The notes beneath the pieces are model-generated. The model saw nothing but the letters and a program-made list of their open reading frames with translations. It ran no database searches and had not been told where the DNA came from. The position numbers and the translations under genes are program-made. Below, piece by piece: positions 43,871 to 52,428 of a DNA stretch of 64,000 bases. The DNA lies in the NCBI RefSeq assembly GCF_002051585.1, contig NZ_MZGX01000004.1, forward strand, positions 180,829 through 244,828, read 5' to 3'. Each line of letters opens with the position of its first letter. Position 1 is the stretch's first letter. The stretch is from Ruminiclostridium hungatei. Lineage in GTDB: Bacteria > Bacillota > Clostridia > Acetivibrionales > DSM-1351.

Positions 43871-44614
43871 TTAATCCTCAATCATTCCGCCAACCAGAGT
43901 CTCTCTTCCCACTTTTGAATAGACTCCGATTCTCAATGCAGGTATCTCAACATTAAGCTTGTAATTGGTATAAAAAGGTTTTTCGTTTTCAATAACCCTG
44001 CGCATCAGTGCAACCTTGTTGTTCAGCATGCTTCTGCTGTGCGCCGGGATTATAGCGTTTACTGAAAAGAAGCAGGGGGACGAGCTGCCAACCATGGTGT
44101 TCTGACCGACTTCTCTTTTATTTCCTATTCTTGCAGTCTCCTGAAACTCATTGATTGATATGGTAGTCTCATCACCTGCATAAAGCTGCAGGTATTCCAA
44201 CAATCCGTTACAGGTTCCGCGCTTTTTGTATAGCTGTACAATGGCGCCGATCATTTGCCTGTTTATTGTTTTGCGCGGCTGTTCCAGCGGCAGGACCTGA
44301 TTTTGAAGGGAATTCTTCAGCTCCTTGTCTTCAGTGCCGAAAAAGTCGGCTGTATCCTCCAGTTCAAGTGCCACCCATCCGGCAAGCCACTCCAGAAACT
44401 GCGGAGGGGTCCTGTCAGGATCCAGATACAGGTCAAATTCGTTCAAAAGTTTTTCAATTCCCACCGTTTCCTGCAGTTCTGTACCTCCCGACAGAATCTG
44501 CTCAAAGGCCTTAAGGAAACGGCCGAGAAAATAGTCTTCGCTGTCCTCGGTATTTCCCTTCTGAAATATTCGAGGGAGGTATTGGGTATATTTGCTGTAT
44601 TCAGGATAACTCAT
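43871..44614 (-). CDS. eCIS baseplate protein, phage tail protein I (gpI/Tail_P2_I) family
   Basis: 247 residues. N-terminal YTQYLPRIFQ, then FLGRFLKAFEQIL, an LDPDRTPPQFLEWLAGWVALEL core and RQMIGAIVQLYKKRGT..GLLEYLQLYAG, all typical of the Tail_P2_I family that joins baseplate wedge to fibres. Its start overlaps the end of the second gpJ-like gene by four bases (ATGA), showing translational coupling. In Afp this corresponds to the Afp12/13 boundary region. Confidence 0.85.
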   Translation of the reverse strand: MSYPEYSKYTQYLPRIFQKGNTEDSEDYFLGRFLKAFEQILSGGTELQETVGIEKLLNEFDLYLDPDRTPPQFLEWLAGWVALELEDTADFFGTEDKELKNSLQNQVLPLEQPRKTINRQMIGAIVQLYKKRGTCNGLLEYLQLYAGDETTISINEFQETARIGNKREVGQNTMVGSSSPCFFSVNAIIPAHSRSMLNNKVALMRRVIENEKPFYTNYKLNVEIPALRIGVYSKVGRETLVGGMIED

Positions 44615-45483
44615 GCTTCCACCTCGATATTTAATTCTTTTAGTTTAATAAGCTGATAGGGCTTGAGGGACGGTGCATCAAGTTCTATATGCCTGACGTG
44701 ATCTATTCCCGCAATCCCTTCCACCAGATAATACAGATCGGATTTATACAGGTTTCTTCCAAGAGGCCAGCCTTTTTTGTCCTCACCGCCAACAATAGGA
44801 TCAATATGCTGCGCTATGACATTTCTTACAGTATCGGCGATTTTGCCGTCCCTGGCCGACACCTGCAGGTTGATGCTGATATCCTGATAGTCAGGGTCTA
44901 CCACATGCACACGGTTTGTGAGCACTTTTCTTTCCGAAAGATATTGCCTGACATACTGTTTGATATCATAGGTTTCCTTCATCAAATCAAGCTGATTTTG
45001 TGTTGACACTATGAGAATCACAGAAACATGTCCGAATTGTTCCGAATCCTCCGATTTGTTGTTTTCCATGTCTCTGTTGGACAGACATATGGTTCGCGCG
45101 GTGATGTCGGGAAAAACCTCCCTTATCCCGGGCTTTTCCATAAGGGCCCTGTAAGCCAGCAGCTCATAATCTTCCACAGTAACAGCTCTGGTACACTCCG
45201 AAAGCTGTTGTACTCCCCTGCGTATTCCCGAGGCAAGTCCCTCCCCTTCCTCCAGTTGTATTCCAAGCAGATTGAGAAAACGCAGATAGTTTTGCTCCGG
45301 TATCTGATCAATACGGTAAATAATCATCTCACACAGCCAGGCAAACAACTCCACCAGAGTTATTCCGGGGTCTGAAGGATTGTGGTTTGTCCATTCCGGA
45401 GCATACACCGGGATTAGGGATTTTGCCTCCTTTATCAGTTCTTCAAAGGTAATTTCGTCCAGACTTTGTAATGGCAGCGACAT
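44611..45483 (-). CDS. eCIS baseplate wedge protein, gpJ-like (short)
   Basis: 290 residues. Begins LQSLDEITFEELIKEAKSLIPVYAPEWTNHNPSDPGITLVELFAWLCEMIIYRIDQIPEQNYLRFLNLLGI, the classical opening of baseplate J-like proteins, and ends in the wedge domain (INLQVSAR ... DPIVGGEDKKGWPLGRNLYKSDLYYLVEGIAGIDHVRHIEL). It lacks the large central insertion of its upstream paralogue. Coupled by ATGA to the gpI-like gene. Together with 45505-49080 it would form the six wedges around the hub. Confidence 0.88.
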   Translation of the reverse strand: MSLPLQSLDEITFEELIKEAKSLIPVYAPEWTNHNPSDPGITLVELFAWLCEMIIYRIDQIPEQNYLRFLNLLGIQLEEGEGLASGIRRGVQQLSECTRAVTVEDYELLAYRALMEKPGIREVFPDITARTICLSNRDMENNKSEDSEQFGHVSVILIVSTQNQLDLMKETYDIKQYVRQYLSERKVLTNRVHVVDPDYQDISINLQVSARDGKIADTVRNVIAQHIDPIVGGEDKKGWPLGRNLYKSDLYYLVEGIAGIDHVRHIELDAPSLKPYQLIKLKELNIEVEA

Positions 45484-45504
45484 TTTTCCACCTCCTTTCC
45501 TTTT

Positions 45505-48500
45505 TTAAGTCATACAATCGTCACACAATTCTGCTCCGGGCACTTCGGCAACCTTTTCCAGATATCTTCTGTCTTCCTTCAGAATATCTGTTATACGGCA
45601 GTTATCTCCTGTATAGCCTGCATCATGTATTATTTGCGTGTCCCTGTTCAAAAGGTATGGGAACCGCAGCTCAGGCTTTTTGTTTATCAGGTGGTCACCG
45701 CTGTATACCAGTTCATCCTCTTCCAGGAATACATCCCCTGACAGCACCTCGGTTATTTTTAAAGGAGCAGTATTTGTATACTCGTCATTCCGGCTCAAAT
45801 AGACCACATCCCTTGGCTCAAGTATGGCCATTTTAATAAAGAAGGTCTCCTGTCCGCCTTTTATTTCATTCAATATGAAGGACCGCAAAGTAAGATCTGG
45901 AGTCACTGCAAACTGGATGTCACTTCCCACTGGATAGTCCGCGGACAGTGGATCACCGTCATAGGTACTGCATTCAAGAACATCTCCGTCCACGGCCTTG
46001 ATAATCAGTTTTTCAGGAGGAAGATTTCTGTAGGTCAGCTCTATCTGATGACCTTCCCTGAAACCTTTAACCAGCAAGGTTTTTACACCTTTATCCTGTT
46101 CCAGCTTTTGAGCAAGTGCGAATACAATCCTGTTGTCCCTGCTTTTTACGGCACTGTACGCAGGATATGTGACACCGGGCTTATAGGGTCCGTCCTTTAG
46201 CTGCTCAATATTCAGTGTGTAGCACTGGACGGAGGACTTGACCGTAATGTCGGAAATATAATCAACACCGGGAGTATTCTTTATCACAGAGCACACTTCC
46301 GATATGTACAGGTTCTTGCCCAGGGACCAGCCCGTCTTTTCCTGGCCGCCGCGCAGCGGGTTCAGAAATTCCCTGAGATTGTCCATTATCTGTCCTTCAA
46401 TTATTTTTCCAGACTCAGGAGTTGTATATTTTACCGCTGCTTCAACTCCGATACGTATATATTCCGGGCCTATAACATCCAGCCTTGGAAATTGGGAGGT
46501 GTTTAGTACCGCTGCAATCCTGGTGGCCAGATACCTGTCAATTTCGTTCAACATCTCCTGGCTGGGAGATGGTTTTGGGTTGCTGTATTCCGGAACCACT
46601 ATGACAGTCGCCTTGCCCGGAGTGAAATCCAGTTCCCTGTCCATTGTGGGAAAGCATTTGACAATTGCTATCTGTGGAGCTGCTTCACGTACCAGCCATT
46701 CCACATCCTCACAGGTAATACCCCGATCCCAGCTTTTCAAAGTATGCGGTCCGCGAATTCGTGCTTCCTCTGCCTCCTCCTGGTTAAATCCCCCATCGGC
46801 TCCCACAGGATTGGTAACCGAATCGATTTCTGCAAAATTAACCCAGGTCTTTTTAATTGTGTCCGCCTCCACATTCCCCCGTGAACCTCCTCCATATCTG
46901 TAATCGGAAATAATATTTTCTTTCCCCGCAGGAGGAATCATTCCGCTTTTCCCATCCCCGAAGGTCAGCTTTCCGGTGTCCGCATCCAGCATATAATGCC
47001 TGCTTTCGGGGCCTGAGAGTGAGAAGGTCTGTACTTCCTCCCATAGTACCGGAGCTACCTGTCCAAGAATTTCCTTCACCTTTATCACCTGATTGGGAAG
47101 AACAGGTGTACGTGTGAATTGGAACACCTGGCTTGGCTCTCCGTTGCTGGAACCCAGTATCTCATCTTTCAGAGTAACCGCATTGGCGGCCCATACCGTA
47201 TTTGAATATACGGCATCAAGCTTGGGGAAAATGTCAAAGTCTCCCTCTTCCAGCCTTGCACGAATCCAGTATTGAGCCGTTCCAAAAAGAGCGGCCTTTT
47301 TGATATCCAAAGGGATTGACAACTGCTGTATCTCCCGTCTTGTAAAATCCCTTATTGCATCATTCACACTTAAGGTAAGCCACTTTCTTCCGTTCCAATA
47401 CTCCCAGGCTACCACCGGCTTGTCCCCCACCTGGTCTCCCTTAAGCGGAAAGAACATGGACAGGGGTAAACTGCTTATATCTCCGTCAAAGCCGAAATAT
47501 AAGGCTGGATTTGAATCGGCACAGGTTGAAAACAGCTTGAAGGTCTTGCCCTGAGAGGAACATTCCGCCGTCCTGTCCACAAAAAGAAAATTGTTTTCGG
47601 TAATTACAGTTTCAGGATATACCTGTTTGGAATTGTATTCATAACTTATGAGTATTTCTTTTACCGATGGAGGAAGAAAGCTGGCCGCAGTGTACACAAC
47701 CTGGGAAAGAGGCACTTCCTCCTCCTGGATTGTCACCGTCTTTGTGTCATACGCGATTGTACTGTCGCTTCCATAGTTGCCGCTGAGTATTCTGAATCTG
47801 ATCCAATAGTCTTCCTCACCGTTCAGGTTGTATAAATTAATTGCAGGACACTTGAACAAAAGTATCCCATCTCTGGTAAACACCCCTGTGTCGTCCGAGA
47901 TGACATTGCCTTTGTTTTTTGCATCTCCAAGCCGTCCAAACTCATTCCACTTGACACCGTTCCAGCACTCCAGGGCAATAACGGCATTTGTGCTCTGACT
48001 GGCTTCCCTTCCTTCTGAAAGCCATACTTCCAGGGATATGTCCGCAGTCTCCTTTGAGAATGCTTCCCCGCAGGATACATAGAAGCTGTCATTAAACGCC
48101 GGTCTTTCACCAAAAAGGTAAAAATCCTTTGTCAAATCCAAGGGTGCATAGTTGAATACTGCCGACTTTGGCCTCAGCGCAGCTTCAGTAATCCTCACTC
48201 CCAGCTTCATGGCTTCAACCTCGGGCATCAGATCGGCATTCAGGAGCGGTGATTTCAATTCGGCAAATATCCAGTAATTTGTCCAGCTCTGATATTCATT
48301 GTTTTTATCAAATCCACATATGGTTTTAGGTGCTATTTCCCCTGCCTTTGAAAAGGAAATCTGCCCGCTTTGAGAAAAGGCCGATTGTCTGAGTCCTGCC
48401 TGAACCAGCAATGGCACAGCCTCTCCCTTATCATCAAAATAAAACCAGTTTATGTCGGCGGAAGCATTTATAGAGCCATTCTGTGCAAGCTGCATGTTCA

Positions 48501-49080
48501 GATTGATTGCAGCCTCCTTAAGGGACAGTATATCTTTATGTCCTATATAAACCCGGTGCAGAATAGGATTATCTCCTCTGAAAAGCTCGGCTTCCCTGCC
48601 GTCAGCTTCAACCGACAAAAGAAAATCAAAATCACTCCATTTGTCTTCGGCAGGTTCTATGCACGCCACCCTGACCAGACCCGGCCGGATTACCGTCAGG
48701 TCATTTTCAGTTTCAAAAACCACCTCTTCCTGATTTTCAGGCTGTGCAGACAGTTTTGTCCCGGCAGGTATGAAGCCGTCTTTACTCCAATCCTCCTTAA
48801 GCTTGAACATCACAGCCGCCTTTGCCACCTTGGGAGCAGTGGGGCTTACACCTATCAAATTCAAAAAGGCCGTAAAATTTTTGTCAGGTGCCTTGTTTAA
48901 GGCTCCCAGCACACGTTCCATCATATTTGCAAAAATATTCACAAGAGCATCTGCCTGTTTGTCCGATTTGATTTCACTAATATCCTCAAATTCGGGACAA
49001 TGATACAGCAGCAGCCGTCTTATTTCGCTCACCAGGTCTTCCTGGCTTCGCTGGTCGATTTTAGGTAAGATTTTCGTCAT
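45505..49080 (-). CDS. eCIS large baseplate wedge protein, gpJ-like
   Basis: 1191 residues. N-terminal helical domain as in J-like proteins (LVSEIRRLLLYHCPEFEDI ... DKNFTAFLNLIGVSPTAPKVA), a long beta-rich centre with several discoidin-like W-x-Y-W-N-G-x-x-W motifs (EYWNGRKWLTLSVND), and the J core near residues 640-960 (FTRTPVLPNQVIKVKE ... LTFGDGKSGMIPP ... YRYGGGSRGNV, then RVDVIG-like and GGQEKTGWSLGKNLYISEVCSVI). About 190 residues follow the core and end with a CDDC. It starts on the same bases as the gp25 stop (TAATG). Confidence 0.88.
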   Translation of the reverse strand: MTKILPKIDQRSQEDLVSEIRRLLLYHCPEFEDISEIKSDKQADALVNIFANMMERVLGALNKAPDKNFTAFLNLIGVSPTAPKVAKAAVMFKLKEDWSKDGFIPAGTKLSAQPENQEEVVFETENDLTVIRPGLVRVACIEPAEDKWSDFDFLLSVEADGREAELFRGDNPILHRVYIGHKDILSLKEAAINLNMQLAQNGSINASADINWFYFDDKGEAVPLLVQAGLRQSAFSQSGQISFSKAGEIAPKTICGFDKNNEYQSWTNYWIFAELKSPLLNADLMPEVEAMKLGVRITEAALRPKSAVFNYAPLDLTKDFYLFGERPAFNDSFYVSCGEAFSKETADISLEVWLSEGREASQSTNAVIALECWNGVKWNEFGRLGDAKNKGNVISDDTGVFTRDGILLFKCPAINLYNLNGEEDYWIRFRILSGNYGSDSTIAYDTKTVTIQEEEVPLSQVVYTAASFLPPSVKEILISYEYNSKQVYPETVITENNFLFVDRTAECSSQGKTFKLFSTCADSNPALYFGFDGDISSLPLSMFFPLKGDQVGDKPVVAWEYWNGRKWLTLSVNDAIRDFTRREIQQLSIPLDIKKAALFGTAQYWIRARLEEGDFDIFPKLDAVYSNTVWAANAVTLKDEILGSSNGEPSQVFQFTRTPVLPNQVIKVKEILGQVAPVLWEEVQTFSLSGPESRHYMLDADTGKLTFGDGKSGMIPPAGKENIISDYRYGGGSRGNVEADTIKKTWVNFAEIDSVTNPVGADGGFNQEEAEEARIRGPHTLKSWDRGITCEDVEWLVREAAPQIAIVKCFPTMDRELDFTPGKATVIVVPEYSNPKPSPSQEMLNEIDRYLATRIAAVLNTSQFPRLDVIGPEYIRIGVEAAVKYTTPESGKIIEGQIMDNLREFLNPLRGGQEKTGWSLGKNLYISEVCSVIKNTPGVDYISDITVKSSVQCYTLNIEQLKDGPYKPGVTYPAYSAVKSRDNRIVFALAQKLEQDKGVKTLLVKGFREGHQIELTYRNLPPEKLIIKAVDGDVLECSTYDGDPLSADYPVGSDIQFAVTPDLTLRSFILNEIKGGQETFFIKMAILEPRDVVYLSRNDEYTNTAPLKITEVLSGDVFLEEDELVYSGDHLINKKPELRFPYLLNRDTQIIHDAGYTGDNCRITDILKEDRRYLEKVAEVPGAELCDDCMT

Positions 49081-49475
49081 TATTTTCCCACACTTTCAAG
49101 ATAAAATGGATAAACAAGATTGTCCTTACTATTGCTGGATTTGATAATATACTCAATATTTATTTCTATAACGGGCTCTTCCATTCTCATGTTTGCTGTT
49201 ACAGCTTCCACCTCTATTCTGGGTTCCCAATTGAGCAGCGCCTCATCAACATAATTCTGAATCAAGGTTGCGGTGTTTAAATCATTTGAAGCAAACACCA
49301 TTTCATTTAGCCTGCAGCCGAAATCCGGCCGCATCACCCTTTCGCCCCTGGCTGTCCCCAGAATAAGTATAATAGACTCTTTTATAGATTCTTCTCCCAC
49401 TGATGTTCTCATTTTTGCCTTTTTTACCGATACAGGATATTTGAGTCCCTTGCCCAAGAAATCTATTACTTCCAT
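49080..49475 (-). CDS. eCIS baseplate protein, gp25/GPW family
   Basis: 131 residues from ATG after GGGAGGTTTGT. Family signature: KYPVSV ... SIKESIILILGTARGERVMRPDFGCRLNEMVF followed by EALLNWEPRIEV, the lysozyme-like fold without catalysis that starts sheath polymerisation on the baseplate (Afp9, T4 gp25). The E-P-R motif that bridges sheath and wedge is present in WEPRIEV. Overlaps the start of the large gpJ-like gene by one base. Confidence 0.92.
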   Translation of the reverse strand: MEVIDFLGKGLKYPVSVKKAKMRTSVGEESIKESIILILGTARGERVMRPDFGCRLNEMVFASNDLNTATLIQNYVDEALLNWEPRIEVEAVTANMRMEEPVIEINIEYIIKSSNSKDNLVYPFYLESVGK

Positions 49476-49595
49476 ACAAACCTCCCGCCATGTTACGGCC
49501 TCCGGCCACATGGCCCACAATATTAATATTCTTTATATCTTCCGGCAGTTAAACCTGAAGCCCCGACTAAAAGGCGGCAAAGAAGCATGCTACAG

Positions 49596-49991
49596 CTAGC
49601 CTCCAATGAATACCGTGCCTACTGCGACGACCTTTCCCACAGGAAGATCCGCCGGGTCATTGCAGGTCATTGCCATATCGCCGTTTCTCGCGGCCATCTT
49701 CCCATTGATTTTGACAGTAGCACTCCCCAATTTGATGGTTCCCTTATTGCTGGGAGAAGCTTGAAAGCTGTCCCCGTTAGGAACATGGGACGGTGTGTTG
49801 GTGGCCGTTGAATCCACCGTCGCGGCAGGCTTTCCCATAATGTTCACATCACTGCTGAGACCCCCGTCAATAACACCTGTGAAAGGGTGCGGCAGCGGTA
49901 CAGGTACTTTGCCTGACCCTACCGGAATCATTACAATATGTATGTCTGTGGCTATCACCTGATCGTCCTTCTTAGCTGCCGGTTGTCCCAT
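49596..49991 (-). CDS. PAAR-type spike tip protein
   Basis: 131 residues from ATG after GAAGGGAG. Contains the PAAR pattern: IPVGSGKVPVPLPHPFTGVI, VNIMGKPAATVDSTATNTPSHVPNG, and GTIKLGSATVKINGKMAARNGDMAMTC. PAAR proteins form a zinc-bound cone that sharpens the spike and may dock effectors. The C-terminal AVGTVFIGG is a normal ending. It follows the spike protein gene by 50 bases. Confidence 0.9.
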   Translation of the reverse strand: MGQPAAKKDDQVIATDIHIVMIPVGSGKVPVPLPHPFTGVIDGGLSSDVNIMGKPAATVDSTATNTPSHVPNGDSFQASPSNKGTIKLGSATVKINGKMAARNGDMAMTCNDPADLPVGKVVAVGTVFIGG

Positions 49992-50041
49992 ATTCGTATC
50001 TCCCTTCAACTCCAAACAAGAGTATTTAAATAAATGTTGTA

Positions 50042-50764
50042 CTAGTTTATATTTACGGTAGCACCCTTGATAGTCATATTTGCAGATGACTTGACATCCA
50101 TGGATGAGGATGCTTCTATCTTTGTGGCCGCAGAGGACTTCATTTCAATGTCCTGTGCATTGACCGTGAACTTTCCCTTTGGAGCGGAAAATTCTATATC
50201 CTTGTCGGAGCTTACAGTTACTTTATTATCTTTTGTACTGATAATTATTTTGTTCTTCCCCGACTTATCAGTAACTTTGATACTCTCTTCCCCGTTTTTA
50301 TCATCCAGTTCAAGTATGTGCCCCTTGCTGGACTTAAGTGTTATCTTCTCTTCTTTTTCCTTGTCCGAAAATTGCAGTATGTGACCGCTTCGGGATTTGA
50401 TCACCCTGGTATTGTTTTTCCCGTCACTGTTGGTATCAGGAGGGGCATCCTTTCCATTCCACAATGCACCCATTATGAACGGCCGGTTCACATCTCCGTT
50501 TTCAAATGCCACAAGAACTTCGTCATCCACCTCCGGAAGAAAAAAGGCTCCTCGCTCTTTCCCTGCCATGAACGAAACTATTCTGGCCCAATTTGACTCC
50601 TCCATGCCCAGCAGTGGTATTTTTACCTTCACGCGGCCCGGACCCGGCTTTTCTGAATCATTGGCAGAATCATTCCTGACAACTACTCCTACCATTACGC
50701 CGAAAATCCGCTCTTCGTTTTTAATATAGTCAGTAAAATTTGAAATACTAATACCTTCACTCAT
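50042..50764 (-). CDS. eCIS spike protein, gp5/VgrG C-terminal type (Phage_base_V)
   Basis: 240 residues. OB-fold part: GVVVRNDSANDSEKPGPGRVKVKIPLLG ... WARIVSFMAGKERGAFFLPEVDDEVLVAFENGDVNRPFIMGALWNG (residues 25-95), then the triple-stranded beta-helix needle with alternating ITLKSSKGHILELDDKNGEESIKVTDKSGKN-type repeats ending in K-S-S-A-x-M-x-I-K-G. This is the second half of the Afp8/VgrG spike; the first half is the separate upstream gene, overlapping by four bases. It trimerises and carries the PAAR tip. Confidence 0.92.
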   Translation of the reverse strand: MSEGISISNFTDYIKNEERIFGVMVGVVVRNDSANDSEKPGPGRVKVKIPLLGMEESNWARIVSFMAGKERGAFFLPEVDDEVLVAFENGDVNRPFIMGALWNGKDAPPDTNSDGKNNTRVIKSRSGHILQFSDKEKEEKITLKSSKGHILELDDKNGEESIKVTDKSGKNKIIISTKDNKVTVSSDKDIEFSAPKGKFTVNAQDIEMKSSAATKIEASSSMDVKSSANMTIKGATVNIN

Positions 50765-51801
50765 ATTCCAGTCCTCTTTACTCTGAATATTGTCATATAT
50801 CCCGATTTATCCACATTATGTATGGTTGATACTATATAGTAGCTTCCACTGAAGCGCTCATCCATACCTAAAAGCTTTACCGACTTTCCCGCCCTTACCA
50901 GTGGATTTCCATAACACTTGCCCTGACCGGTTATAAATTCTTTGAGAAGGCTGTTGTAAGCAGCCTTTGCCGCATTCTGCGCCTCGCTCAGATCAATGAG
51001 GTTTTCTACCCAGGCTGCCACCGGAGATTCCTGAAAAGCCTTTGAAGAAACATCGAAGCCTGATTCCTTTCCATCCATCTTCGTGACTTCGTCACCCTTT
51101 TTTGCGGTGGCCTCGACTTCCTTTTTTTCCTTGACATCCCACCCCCGGATCACAACCGTGCTGCCCCGTGTAAGAGTCCTCAATTCAAGAGTCAGTTCCT
51201 CAAAATCCTTTCGGTAGGTAAAGTCAGGAAGTGCCGCAGCCTTTGCCGACCGTGATTTTACAAAGAACAGCTTCTTATCTTCCACATAAACTTCATAATC
51301 CAGGTAAGCCGCCCGTTTCAGCAAAAACTCATAATTGCTTACATTGTTTTGAAATACATATGGGTAAATGGTCTTGGTATCATCAGCCTGAACCGTCAGA
51401 CCGTGCTCCTTTGCAATCTCACTTGCTATCTCACTGTCCTTTTTTTTGGTGAAAACCTTGTTCCGGGTGCCCATCCTGAGCTTGTGCAGAAGGTCGTAGC
51501 CCCGTATTTCCAATATTGAATGGCTGGCAAGATTCAGTTCCAGCGAGGTAATCTCTCCGCTCAGCATTGGTTCGACCTTGTCCAGGCCCATTGATAAGTC
51601 TATTTTGTCTCCCGGCTTGAAGGACTTAAGATCAATCCCCCTCCACTTGCCATTTTTACTGTCAACCATGTTAAGCTTGATGGAAAACATGGCAGGCAGG
51701 TTTATTTCATCTTCTACCGTGACTCCTTCAACCGCACCTATCAAATCACTTGAAAAATCAGTACCGTTGAGCTTGATTTTATAATTTGCAACACTTCCCA
51801 T
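50761..51801 (-). CDS. eCIS hub protein, phage late control D / VgrG N-terminal type
   Basis: 346 residues. SVANYKIKLNGTDFSSDLIGAVEGVTVEDEINLPAMFSIKLNM opens the first hub beta-barrel; SILEIRGYDLLHKLRMGTRNKVF and ASEIAKEHGLTVQADDTKTIYPYVFQNNVSNYEFLLKRAAYLDYEVYV are the gp27-like core. It forms the trimeric hub below the tube. In Afp8 and VgrG hub and spike are fused; here they are two overlapping genes (ATGA). Confidence 0.9.
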   Translation of the reverse strand: MGSVANYKIKLNGTDFSSDLIGAVEGVTVEDEINLPAMFSIKLNMVDSKNGKWRGIDLKSFKPGDKIDLSMGLDKVEPMLSGEITSLELNLASHSILEIRGYDLLHKLRMGTRNKVFTKKKDSEIASEIAKEHGLTVQADDTKTIYPYVFQNNVSNYEFLLKRAAYLDYEVYVEDKKLFFVKSRSAKAAALPDFTYRKDFEELTLELRTLTRGSTVVIRGWDVKEKKEVEATAKKGDEVTKMDGKESGFDVSSKAFQESPVAAWVENLIDLSEAQNAAKAAYNSLLKEFITGQGKCYGNPLVRAGKSVKLLGMDERFSGSYYIVSTIHNVDKSGYMTIFRVKRTGI

Positions 51802-51813
51802 AATCTCATCACC

Positions 51814-52428
51814 TTAGTCCGGTATAACCAGAGTCCTTCCGAAATCGTTTTTAACCGGGAATCCGAATGGGTTGAGTATTTTATTGGCCTCGGCTATTAT
51901 CCGCCATTTCATGGGGTCCTTCAGAGCCTCGTTTGCAATCAGGTCCAGCCTGTCGCCGCTCTTGACAATCCACAGTTTCCTGCAGGCCTCCCTGCCTTCG
52001 GCAATCTGGACTTTCTTTTCAGGCTCATCGGACATAAAGGTTACATCCATCTGTGATCTTACGGGAGTTCCATCCTCCATGAACATGGTAAATTTCTGCT
52101 CAATCCTGCTAAGGACACCCCTGTAGGTAAAGCCTCCCCAGATGAACAGGCATACCGGCGGCTTCTTTGTATTTTTCCCGCTGACCTTAGGGTCCAGAAG
52201 GGAAGTGAGTTTACCGGTCTCGCGCCTGACATCCTTTCGCTTTTCATAAGTATCATAGAACAGGGACACCTTGAACTCCGGTGTTTCAGACCTTTGGAAC
52301 TGCTTTTTGTCATTTTCTCCCGTATACTTCCCTTCAAAGGAAACAGTATACTCATTGGGATTGAACATCACCGAAATCGGTCCCACACCGGCCAGATCCA
52401 GTGGTATTATTTGCGCTTTTTTTGCCAT
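51814..52428 (-). CDS. eCIS LysM-domain baseplate/tube adaptor (Afp7-like)
   Basis: 204 residues. N-terminal 140 residues contain VMFNPNEYTVSFEGKYTGENDKKQF, SLFYDTYEKRKDVRRET, CLFIWGGFTYRGVLSRIEQKFTMFMEDGTPVRSQMDVTF, the common eCIS/phage gp53-like adaptor. A LysM motif closes it (WIVKSGDRLDLIANEALKDPMKWRIIAEANKI ... TLVIPD). It links tube to hub. The stop overlaps the start of the upstream gene's end region by one base. Confidence 0.9.
   Translation of the reverse strand: MAKKAQIIPLDLAGVGPISVMFNPNEYTVSFEGKYTGENDKKQFQRSETPEFKVSLFYDTYEKRKDVRRETGKLTSLLDPKVSGKNTKKPPVCLFIWGGFTYRGVLSRIEQKFTMFMEDGTPVRSQMDVTFMSDEPEKKVQIAEGREACRKLWIVKSGDRLDLIANEALKDPMKWRIIAEANKILNPFGFPVKNDFGRTLVIPD

Noticed and set aside
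32474..44600. Many plus-strand frames of 60-390 codons opposite the fibre and baseplate genes
   Set aside because: They mirror minus-strand genes with intact domains, have no ribosome sites and repetitive composition inherited from the fibre repeats.
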